This document shows positions 37,866 through 45,900 of a stretch of DNA of 64,000 nt, piece by piece. Both the position numbers and the translations under genes were made by a program. The DNA is taken from positions 1,662,790-1,726,789 of the forward strand of contig CAVOZC010000018.1 of the NCBI GenBank assembly GCA_963700865.1. The letters run 5' to 3'. This DNA comes from CAVOGJ01 sp963700865 (lineage in GTDB: Bacteria > Planctomycetota > Planctomycetia > Pirellulales > Pirellulaceae). Under the pieces are notes generated by a model. The model was not told where the DNA came from and ran no database searches. It saw only the letters and a program-made list of their open reading frames with translations. How positions within the stretch are numbered: position 1 is the first letter of the stretch; every line of letters starts with the position of its first letter.

Positions 37866-39145
37866 TCAGGGGATCGCTTCCAGCTTGACCGATTCGATTT
37901 TTCGTTTGCTGGCCTTGAGGACGGTAATCCGTACATGATCGTCGAAGATTTCCTCGCCCGTTTTGGGGATGCGGCCGAGGTGATTGATGACGTAGCCAGC
38001 GATGGTATCAAAGTCGTCGGGCTCGGGCAGTTCCAGCCCCATGATTTCATTAATTTCCGCCAGGTGGGCACGCCCCTGGATCACGGCGGTTCGCTCGTCG
38101 ATGCAGCGGATTTCCTCGACATGTTCCTTGTCGGTTTCGTCAACGATTTCGCCCACAATCTCCTCGAGGACATCCTCGATCGTAACAAGTCCGGCGACGC
38201 GGGAGAATTCGTCACGCACGATGGCCAGATGATTGCGTGTTTGTCGAAAGTCCTGCAATAGATCGTCCAGGCCTTGCGTGGGAGGGACGTACCAGGGATC
38301 GCGGAGCAGCGAGCGCAGTGTGCGTTTGGGGCGGCCTTCGTTCTGGGATAGTTCGGCCAGCAGGTCCTTGACGTACAAAATGCCGAGGATGTGATCGAGG
38401 CTATCGGCATAGACGGGGATGCGCGTGCGGCCGCAGCTGGTGACAAACTGCAGCACTCGGTCCCATTCCCAAACGATGGGGATGGCGTCCATTTTGGAAC
38501 GGGGCGTCATGATATCGGCGACGTCCCCGTCGCCCAATTCAATCACGCCTTCGATCATTTCGCGGGCATCCGCCTCCAGGTGCCCGTCGTGCATGCCCTC
38601 GGTCACGATGGCCAGTACTTCATCCTCGAAGGCTTCTTCCTCGCTTTCCTCTTCCTCGCCACCCATGCGGCGAAAGGCGGCTTGCAGGGCCAGCGCGCCC
38701 AGGAAAAGGGGATCATGCAGCGGCTGGCGAAATGAATGGCGGGCCAGGCATGGAAGAGGGCGACTTCGCTCCAGGACTCGGCAATGGCGGCGGGCAACCA
38801 GACGGCGAGCACCAGCAGTGTTACGAAGAACGCGACCGGGGCCCGCCAGTCGAGCAGGGCAGGGGGCAAGTCCCCGTCCGGGGTCCCATCGACCTGGTGG
38901 ACATACCAGCCGATGGCGCCCGCAATCAGCAGCAGGAGTGCGACAACGCGGAGCGACTCGAGCCCCAGCAGGGTGGCTTCGTGCTGGTCAAAAATCGTAT
39001 CGAACCGATCGCGACGGTTCCTTCGTCGACAGTAGTCTTTCAATTCATGCCAGGCAGATTCCTGCATGAATTTTTCCGCCAGCGCCGCGAGGATGGTCAA
39101 TACGAATCCGCCGACGCCAAGCCAAAGGCAGCATGCACTATTCAC
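37866..39145 (-). CDS. CNNM/CorC-type membrane protein with CBS pair, frameshifted
   Basis: Start is GTG 39145, which overlaps the ybeY stop as GTGA, so coupling is likely. The N-terminal part is the DUF21 membrane domain (LWLGVGGFVLTILAALAEKF, VVALLLLIAGAIGWYV, APVAFFVTLLVLAVWLPAAIAES). The frame changes near 38722-38732 and continues PLHDPLFLGALALQAAFRRM. Then come two CBS motifs (DIMTPRSKMDAIPI, GRTRIPVYADSLDHILGILYVKDLL, HLAIVRDEFSRVAGLVTIEDVLEEIVGEI) and a CorC_HlyC domain. The family includes Mg/Co efflux proteins. One missing base restores the full-length protein. Confidence 0.85.
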
Positions 39146-39609
39146 GGCGCCCCAATTTCCCTGTGAGGGGAAGTGTCGATTCCCAAAGCGTTTAAGTAAT
39201 GTGTTTCGCGAGCTCGCATCTCCCGGCGATCGGCTTCGCACTGGTCGTCATAGCCTACCAGATGCAGCGTGCCGTGGATGACGTAGAGTAGCAGTTCATC
39301 GTCGGCCGGCCAGTCATAATCGGCGGCGACCGTCGCGGCCATTTCCGCACTGACCATCAGATCGCCTTCGAGCGGTTCCCCCTCGTCATTCAGCACAAAA
39401 CTGATCACGTCGGTGGGGCAATCGTGCTGCAAGAAGCGGCGATTGACGTCGTGAATCTTCGGATTGTCGACGACGGCGATGCCAATTCGCGCCTGGGAGA
39501 CCTGTTCGCCGGCGAGCACGGCCCGCACGGCGGCCTGCAGGCGACGCGCATCGATGGGAACGTCGACCTGACGGTTGTCGATGTCGATGTCGATCGATTG
39601 GGGGCTCAT
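39142..39609 (-). CDS. ybeY: Endoribonuclease YbeY (16S rRNA 3'-end maturation)
   Basis: 155 residues. YbeY is a zinc-dependent endonuclease for rRNA processing and 70S quality control. Family blocks are VVDNPKIHDVNRRFLQHDCPTDVISF, GDLMVSAEMA and the zinc motif HGTLHLVGYDD. The third ligand position, His in E. coli (GYDH), is Asp here. Asp can bind zinc and variants of this kind exist. Sits between pgpH and the CNNM gene, a usual neighbourhood for ybeY. Confidence 0.95.
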   Translation of the reverse strand: MSPQSIDIDIDNRQVDVPIDARRLQAAVRAVLAGEQVSQARIGIAVVDNPKIHDVNRRFLQHDCPTDVISFVLNDEGEPLEGDLMVSAEMAATVAADYDWPADDELLLYVIHGTLHLVGYDDQCEADRREMRARETHYLNALGIDTSPHREIGAP

Positions 39610-39618
39610 GAGTGATGA

Positions 39619-39678
39619 ATTACGCCCGTTGTTATTACGCCCGTTGTCATTACGCCCGTTGTTATTACGCCCGTTGTT
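39619..39678 (-). repeat. Four tandem 15-bp repeats at the pgpH stop codon
   Basis: The unit ATTACGCCCGTTGTT (plus strand) occurs four times without gaps; one copy has a T-to-C change. In the pgpH frame each unit reads Gln-Arg-Ala-stop plus another stop (TAA TAA, once TAA TGA). The last sense residues QRA and the stop are thus repeated four times before the ybeY start at 39609. Confidence 0.9.
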
Positions 39679-41944
39679 GGTCGGGATACTTGATGCGTGA
39701 ATGGTAGATCCCGGTCAAAGATTTTACCAAGCTCAACTCGACCGTCCGCAGCTCCTGCAGTGTCAATCCGCATTCATCGAATTGACCGTCCAGCAGGCGT
39801 TTCATCGCCATCTGGTGCACAAGGTTCTCGATGCGGGCGGGTGCGGGTTCCGTGAGAGAGCGAGCGGCACTTTCCACCGCATCGGACAGCATGAGTACGG
39901 CGGCTTCGCGGGTCTGCGGCTTGGGTCCCGGATAGCGGTAGCTCCCTTCGTCGACCTGACCGGCTTCCGGATCTTCCTCCGATCGCTTGTTGGCTTGCGA
40001 GTAAAAATACTCGACGAGCGTCGTGCCATGATGCTGCAGGATCAAATCGATGAGGGGTTGGGGCAGATGGTGCTTGCGGGCCAAGTCCGCGCCATCCTTG
40101 ACATGGGCGATAATGATCAGGGTACTCATGGCAGGCAGCAGCGTTTCGTGACGATTCCCCTCGCCTCCCTGATTCTCCACGAAATACTGTGGCTTGAGCA
40201 TCTTGCCAATGTCATGGAAGTAGGCGCCGACGCGGAGCAGCAGGCCGTTGGCGCCGATGCTCTCGGCGGCCGCTTCGGCGATTGACGCGACATTGATCGA
40301 GTGGTTGTATGTGCCGGGAGCACGGCGGACCAGTTCCTGCAGCAGTGGGTGCGCCACGTCACCCAATTCCAGCAGGCTGATTTCGGTCTGCACGTCGAAG
40401 AGCCCTTCCACGAAGGGGAGGATACCGGTCATCAGCACGCCGGAAATGGCGGCAATCAGCGCGTACCAGCCGGCGTTCACGAACAGCAGCACGTTCACTT
40501 GCTGGCGGATCACCAGGCCGACGCCAAGTGCGGTAAAAAAGGCGACGGCCGCGGCGGCCAGTCCCACATAGATTAATTTCGTGCGGCTGCGGACGTGCCG
40601 CAGCAGCAGGATGGCAACCGCCAGCGTAGCGGTCCAGGTGACGAAGTCATCCAGTCCCTGACCCAGGGACAAGACGACGACCAGGCTGACCGCAGCGGTC
40701 AGCAGGAAGGCGATTTCCTGCTGGTAAGCGATGGCCGCCGTCATGCCGAAGAGAAGCAGCGGGACCAGTTCCAGCTGCCATTCCCCTCCCGCGACCATGC
40801 GCGCGGTGGCCACGGTCAACACGACCAGCAACTGGAGCGCGGCCAGTTTGCGGAAATCGCGGAGCAGGTCGAATCGTCGGAAATAGAGGTAGACGCCGCA
40901 GAGGGAGTAAAGGGCCACGAACATGCCGAGGGTCGAGCAGTCGCGGGCAAATTTTACCCACCAGGGGGTCTGGTCAAGCACTGCCTGGTACTCATCACGC
41001 AGCAGTTCAACTTGTTCGGCCTTGAGCGGTTCATTGGCGGCGGCCAGTTCCGAACGCCCCGCCTGGTAGGTGATTTTTACCTCGTCCACATCATTCGCGG
41101 CCTGCGTCGCGGCCGCCATTGTTTCCGCTTCATCCTTCTTCAGCGTTTCCGGCAGCCGCGGGGCGAGCCAATTAAAGACGTAATCGGCCACGATCGGAGA
41201 CTTGAGCTGACCTTCCAAATCCGATTTCAGCGTGGCACTCACGGACGAAATGCGGATGCCGTTGACTTCGGCCGCTCGCCGCTCGCCGTTCTGTTTCAAC
41301 ACGGTGATTCGCGTTTGCAGGCCCTCGCCAAGTTCGTGCTGGAGGCTCTTCAGCAAACCGACATCCTCAAACTCGCGAAAGGCGCGCTCGATGCGTTGCT
41401 CGAAGATATGGATCGGCGGCTCTTCCGAATCCTCGGTGGCGTAACTGTTGATGGCTTGACGAAAAGCCGTGAACGCATCGGCGGGTGGAACGACCGGGTT
41501 GGCTTCGCCAGCTGACTTCGGCGGCTCGTAGAATTCGGCCCAGATCGCCGCGATATGGCTGTAGTCCTCGGCGCGGAGCAACTGGTCCACTTTATCCTTG
41601 AGGGCCTGACGTAATTCGATCAGTCCGGTTGGGTCTTGGCGATAGACCACCAACGTCTCGCGGCGTGCCTGTTGGCGGGCTTCCTGAGTCTTGGCAGCAT
41701 CTTTCCGCTCGAAGGTCACGCGGGAGATGATATCGCGGGGGGGCACCTGATTGATGCGGTAGGGAAACGGGGGCCGCCAGCCGATCGTCGCGGTCCACAT
41801 CACGAGCGCCGCAACCACACTCAGGGCAATGCGCGAAATGACTTCGCCCTGCTGAAAAAAGGCCAGCAGTTTGGCGAACTGGCCGGGTGGTAGTCGCAGC
41901 TGCGCCACTCGATCGGAGCGCGTGCGAATTTCTTTTCCAGACAT
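39665..41944 (-). CDS. pgpH: 7TM-HD family phosphohydrolase (PgpH-like)
   Basis: 759 residues. One N-terminal helix (ISRIALSVVAALVMWTATIG) is followed by an extracytoplasmic domain (about 60-310), a seven-helix bundle (about 330-510), and a cytosolic HD domain: APGTYNHSINVASIAEAAA, YFHDIGKMLKPQYF with the HD pair, and LIDLILQHHGTTLVEYFY. PgpH hydrolyses cyclic di-AMP in Firmicutes; the substrate here is inferred from family architecture. Downstream of phoH and upstream of ybeY, the usual order. Confidence 0.9.
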   Translation of the reverse strand: MSGKEIRTRSDRVAQLRLPPGQFAKLLAFFQQGEVISRIALSVVAALVMWTATIGWRPPFPYRINQVPPRDIISRVTFERKDAAKTQEARQQARRETLVVYRQDPTGLIELRQALKDKVDQLLRAEDYSHIAAIWAEFYEPPKSAGEANPVVPPADAFTAFRQAINSYATEDSEEPPIHIFEQRIERAFREFEDVGLLKSLQHELGEGLQTRITVLKQNGERRAAEVNGIRISSVSATLKSDLEGQLKSPIVADYVFNWLAPRLPETLKKDEAETMAAATQAANDVDEVKITYQAGRSELAAANEPLKAEQVELLRDEYQAVLDQTPWWVKFARDCSTLGMFVALYSLCGVYLYFRRFDLLRDFRKLAALQLLVVLTVATARMVAGGEWQLELVPLLLFGMTAAIAYQQEIAFLLTAAVSLVVVLSLGQGLDDFVTWTATLAVAILLLRHVRSRTKLIYVGLAAAAVAFFTALGVGLVIRQQVNVLLFVNAGWYALIAAISGVLMTGILPFVEGLFDVQTEISLLELGDVAHPLLQELVRRAPGTYNHSINVASIAEAAAESIGANGLLLRVGAYFHDIGKMLKPQYFVENQGGEGNRHETLLPAMSTLIIIAHVKDGADLARKHHLPQPLIDLILQHHGTTLVEYFYSQANKRSEEDPEAGQVDEGSYRYPGPKPQTREAAVLMLSDAVESAARSLTEPAPARIENLVHQMAMKRLLDGQFDECGLTLQELRTVELSLVKSLTGIYHSRIKYPDQQRA

Positions 41945-42022
41945 GGCGTCTCAACTTGGTCGTCCCGCGACCACCGTGGGCTTGGCGAGGAGTCGATCAC
42001 CCCCCGCACGATTGTGATGTGA

Positions 42023-42970
42023 TTAGCGGCGTCGTTTGCGACCGGTTTCGTAGGCGTCCACGATGTCCTGAACCAATCGATGTCGAACGATGTCACGATT
42101 GGTTAGTTGAACTTCACGGATGCCCTCAATGTTTTTTAGTCGCTGCAGGGCATCGCTCAAGCCGCTACGCGTGTGCGGCGGCAAGTCAACCTGTGTCTTG
42201 TCCCCCGCTACGACGATTTTTGATCCACGTCCCATCCGCGTGAGGAACATCTGCATCTGGGATACGGTCGAGTTCTGTGCCTCATCGAGAATAATGAATG
42301 CTTCGTTGAGTGTGCGCCCCCGCATGTAGGCGAGGGGAATCACTTCAATCGTATCACGTTCCATGTGCTGCTTGATCTGCTCGTAATCCATCATTTCATA
42401 GAGCGCGTCAAGCAGCGGACGGAGGTAGGGATTGATCTTGGCCTGCATATCACCTGGCAGGAACCCGAGGCTCTCGCCCGCTTCCACGGCCGGCCGCACC
42501 AGGACGATCTTGCGGATTTCTTTCTTCGTAAAGGCCTCCACGGCGGCCGCTACGGCGAGGTAGGTCTTGCCCGTGCCGGCCGGTCCCACGGCGAAGACCA
42601 GATCATGCTTGCGAATGGCATCGACGTAGGCCGCCTGACCCGGAGTTCGCGGTTTGACGGTTTTCCCCGCGGCCGCGACCGAAATCGCCGGCGTCACTCG
42701 CGTGGCTTCGACACCTGTGACCAAGGCCAGGACTTCAGTCACGTCTTCCTCGGCCACATCACCGCGACGCTCGACGAGCGTCTTCAGATGTTCCAGCGCA
42801 TTGGTCGCCTTCGAGACGTCGGGCTGCTGACCGGCAATGTGTATCTTCCCATCACGGTGCGTAATGGCGACCTGCAGAGTGTCGCTGATTTTCCGGACGT
42901 GCCTGTCGCGGGTTCCGAACAGGGTGAGTACGGACTCCGGATTCACAAGCGAGATGATGGCTTCTGTCAT
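42023..42970 (-). CDS. phoH: PhoH-family ATPase
   Basis: From ATG 42970 (MTEAIISLVNPESVL) it has 315 residues. The N-terminal KH-like segment (residues 20-90) precedes the ATPase: Walker A GPAGTGKTYLAVA, VRPAVEAGESLGFLPGD, Walker B AFIILDEAQNS, and the sensor KIVVAGDKTQVDLP. PhoH/YbeZ works with YbeY in RNA metabolism, which fits its place two genes upstream of ybeY. The frame is open 15 codons further upstream, without family support. Confidence 0.95.
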   Translation of the reverse strand: MTEAIISLVNPESVLTLFGTRDRHVRKISDTLQVAITHRDGKIHIAGQQPDVSKATNALEHLKTLVERRGDVAEEDVTEVLALVTGVEATRVTPAISVAAAGKTVKPRTPGQAAYVDAIRKHDLVFAVGPAGTGKTYLAVAAAVEAFTKKEIRKIVLVRPAVEAGESLGFLPGDMQAKINPYLRPLLDALYEMMDYEQIKQHMERDTIEVIPLAYMRGRTLNEAFIILDEAQNSTVSQMQMFLTRMGRGSKIVVAGDKTQVDLPPHTRSGLSDALQRLKNIEGIREVQLTNRDIVRHRLVQDIVDAYETGRKRRR

Positions 42971-43188
42971 GCAATGCGTGGCGGTCGCGCCTCTTGGGAT
43001 TTGGACTCTGTTCACACCAATATACTACTCAAATGTGCGCCTACGTGAACAAGCCCGCTTTTGCTTCGCCGTAACCTCTCACTCCGTAACGGCTTACCTG
43101 CAGGCGGCCCGCGGAGGACAACCCGCCCGGCCGTGACAGGACCGTTACAGCCCCCCCCACCACACCTTCCCAGCCACCGGCCGTCCCG

Positions 43189-44082
43189 TCAGCCGAGTGC
43201 GCCAGACATCCACCACAGGTATCCGACCGGGGCTGCCCACAGGACCGAATCGAGGATGTCGAGGCTACCCCCAAGACCGGGAAGCAGTCGTGCAGAATCT
43301 TTTTGCGCGACATCCCGTTTGAACAGCGAGACGGATAAATCACCCAGCATGCCGCAAAGCGCGATCGTGAGTGCAAAGCCCACGATGGCCCAGGTTGCCG
43401 GAACCGTTCCTTCGCGCCAAAGCCAGGGCATGATTCCGTGGAAATAGCCCCAGCTGGCGGCGGCTGCCACGACGAGCCCCCCCAGGGCCCCCTCGACCGT
43501 TTTCTTCGGACTGAGGATTGGCGCCAGCGGGTGACGGCCGAAGGTGCGTCCTGTGAAGTACGCACCGGCGTCGGCAAACTTGGCGATAAACACCACGGAG
43601 ACAAAGGCCAGCAAGCCCAGCCGATTGGCACTCCACATCCGCAGCTGAAACATGTAGTTGAACGGCACCAGTACGTAGGCGACGCACAGCAAGTCATAGG
43701 CAATCCTCTGGGTAGCTCCCCGGCCGGACTGGAAGCTGCGCATTTCCCAGACCAGGCTGATGGCGATTGCCACGGCGAGCCCCAGAAAAGCCCAGCCCCA
43801 ATTGCCCATGGGGCGCGTTGCCTGCTGGATCGGCCAGAAGCGAGCCACGATGGGGAACAACATGGCGATGCCGCCCATCACGCCTATCAGCGCGGTCGAA
43901 AGTCCGGCCACGGACGGCGCGACCAAGTGGGCCAGTTCGCAACAACAGAGCACGCCCGCGGCGACCAGAAACACCGCGAACCACAGTCCGGGGAAACCAA
44001 AATCGCACTGATCGTCCAGCCACAGTAGCAGCAGGACTGGAAAGATAATGGCAGCGGCTCCAATTAATCGCCAGCGCAACAC
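43189..44082 (-). CDS. cdsA: Phosphatidate cytidylyltransferase
   Basis: 297 residues with about eight membrane helices. It makes CDP-diacylglycerol from CTP and phosphatidate, the precursor of bacterial phospholipids. The C-terminal signature is SLFKRDVAQKDSARLLPGLGGSLDILDS. The family pattern is SxxKRxxxxKDxxxxxPGHGGxxDRxDS, so His of PGHGG is Leu and Arg of DRxDS is Ile here. All Asp and Lys positions are kept. Starts 24 bases after pfkA and is probably in the same operon. Confidence 0.93.
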   Translation of the reverse strand: MLRWRLIGAAAIIFPVLLLLWLDDQCDFGFPGLWFAVFLVAAGVLCCCELAHLVAPSVAGLSTALIGVMGGIAMLFPIVARFWPIQQATRPMGNWGWAFLGLAVAIAISLVWEMRSFQSGRGATQRIAYDLLCVAYVLVPFNYMFQLRMWSANRLGLLAFVSVVFIAKFADAGAYFTGRTFGRHPLAPILSPKKTVEGALGGLVVAAAASWGYFHGIMPWLWREGTVPATWAIVGFALTIALCGMLGDLSVSLFKRDVAQKDSARLLPGLGGSLDILDSVLWAAPVGYLWWMSGALG

Positions 44083-44106
44083 AGCAGCGTCCTTCCAGTG
44101 GGTCGA

Positions 44107-45507
44107 TCAGGCGTGGTCGAGATATTCCACGCGTTTCGCGATGTCCGTGTTGACGGAATGATAGCGGCGAAACAGGTTCCCCGAGTCGAACAACGATTGT
44201 CGGATGTGTTCCGTGTCATCGGCGCCGATCGCCGTCGAGAAAATTGGCAAGAGGTACTCGACCCCCGCAGTGGAGATATGCAGCTGCTCCTGATCGTATA
44301 GTGACGGATGGAGCTGCCGCGCGTGGATGATGCCCCAGCGATCACGAAATTTGTTCGCCGGGTAGCTGGCAAGGTGAAAGCCATGTGGCTCATCCCATTG
44401 CAGCGTGGCGATCGAGTTATTCTGTCCTTCCAGCAGCATGTCGACGGCCTTGCCTCCCAGTTGCGCCGCGTAGAAGCGGTCGAACTGCACCGGGCGTCCT
44501 CCCCGCTGCGTATGGCCGACCTTCCGGGTAAAGATGGCCGAGCGGGCATCAATATTGCGGTTTTGCTCCTGGAAAAAACGATCACCAATGGCGTGCATGA
44601 GCTGACCGCGAAGTTTCTCCGCGGCGCCGCTCAGGTTGACGTTACCGGCCGGATCGGTCGATTTCGTGGCGTCTCCCAGATCCTGGCCCTGGTCGTCGGT
44701 GATGCCTTCGCCGCACACAATGACCACGTTTTGCTGCAGGTCGTAGATTTCTTGGACACGTGCGGCCAACTGTTGAATCCTGACCGGGGACTCGGGCACG
44801 AGAATAATGTCGGGCTGGCCATAGGCGCTCCCCAGGGCGATGTAGCCCGAATGTCGCCCCATCACCTCCACGATCGCGACCCGCCGGTGGCTCTCCGCCG
44901 TCGTGCGGATCCGCCCCACACCCGCCGCGGAGACATAAACCGCCGTAGCGTAGCCCGGCGTGGCGTAATTCACCATCTGACTGCAGTCGAAGGTGCGACC
45001 GGGATGCGCTACGGATTTTTTGAGCTCGTAGGCGATACCGTTCGGCTGGCACGTATCGGGCTTGCGTTCCCAATCGTCGGCTTCATGCGGATAATTCAGT
45101 CCGAGATCATTGTCGATCGTCTTTGGTGCGAGAACCGTCGGCAGCTGATCGCAAAGCGGCTGCAGGCCGTTCAGTGTCCCGTCCCCCCCGATGCAGATCA
45201 GTCCTTCGATGCGGAGTTGTCGCAGTCGTTTGCCCATCGCCGCTACGAGTTCGGGCTGCTCACGGTCGATGTACCTCCGCGACGCTCCGAGGATGGATCC
45301 TCCACGCGTCGGGTCAAGTTCGGGGATGGGCGCGAAGAGCGGATTGAGCCGCACATGTGGCAGCCGATCATCAAAGAGGGCGTTGAATCCTCGTAGCAGG
45401 CCAACGATCTCAATTTTCCATTGATTGGCCCGACTGACGGCTCCGTGAATCGTCGCGTTCAAGGCGGGGGTGTCCCCTCCGGCGGTGAGAATGGCGAGTC
45501 TTTTCAT
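44107..45507 (-). CDS. pfkA: 6-phosphofructokinase
   Basis: 466 residues, longer than E. coli PfkA (320). Motifs: LAILTAGGDTPALNATI, ICIGGDGTLNG, APKTIDNDLGLNYP, VEVMGRHSGYIA, EGITDDQGQ and GHTQRGGRPVQFDR. GGDGT carries the Gly usual in ATP-dependent enzymes. PKTIDND carries the Lys usual in PPi-dependent ones, where bacterial ATP enzymes have PGTIDND. This mix is typical of the long clade-X type enzymes, many of which use ATP; the phosphoryl donor needs testing. Upstream neighbour of cdsA. Confidence 0.92.
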   Translation of the reverse strand: MKRLAILTAGGDTPALNATIHGAVSRANQWKIEIVGLLRGFNALFDDRLPHVRLNPLFAPIPELDPTRGGSILGASRRYIDREQPELVAAMGKRLRQLRIEGLICIGGDGTLNGLQPLCDQLPTVLAPKTIDNDLGLNYPHEADDWERKPDTCQPNGIAYELKKSVAHPGRTFDCSQMVNYATPGYATAVYVSAAGVGRIRTTAESHRRVAIVEVMGRHSGYIALGSAYGQPDIILVPESPVRIQQLAARVQEIYDLQQNVVIVCGEGITDDQGQDLGDATKSTDPAGNVNLSGAAEKLRGQLMHAIGDRFFQEQNRNIDARSAIFTRKVGHTQRGGRPVQFDRFYAAQLGGKAVDMLLEGQNNSIATLQWDEPHGFHLASYPANKFRDRWGIIHARQLHPSLYDQEQLHISTAGVEYLLPIFSTAIGADDTEHIRQSLFDSGNLFRRYHSVNTDIAKRVEYLDHA

Positions 45508-45900
45508 ACGCTGTTGGCCTGCCTGTGTTGTTTCCTTACACGATCCTCATCACCCGCCATGGCGGCTCGTTCCGTCCCGCCGCGTGTCGGGCCGGCTCGC
45601 CTGCCCGACACGAAAACCCATGCATCGTCGGTTCCCTATCGTAACCATTTGACGATCCACACGCCCCGGGGGCCGGGCGGCAAATTTTGAAGGCCCCGAT
45701 GGGCAACCGGTACACCAGGCTGCGGCCGCCCGGCGTCCGGGCCCCACCCGCCTGGACCGATCCCCCCAGAAGGCTGGCGGCACGCCCGCGGCGAGGGTCG
45801 ATTCACGTAGCCTCCCCGCCGCGATTGGGGTAAGCTTGCCAACTCTCGATTTCGGTCGCAAGGAGGGCTGCGGCCCGCGTCAACGCAAGGAGCTTGGAAG
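45508..45900. other. Divergent gap pfkA/YhaN-like gene
   Basis: 393 bases that must carry both divergent promoters. Very G+C-rich. I see no gene, no clear -10/-35 pair and no repeat shared with the arrays. Confidence 0.4.

Noticed and set aside
43070..43160. Inverted CCGTAACGG/CCGTTAC segments as a cdsA terminator
   Set aside because: Arms are short and far apart and no T-tract follows.
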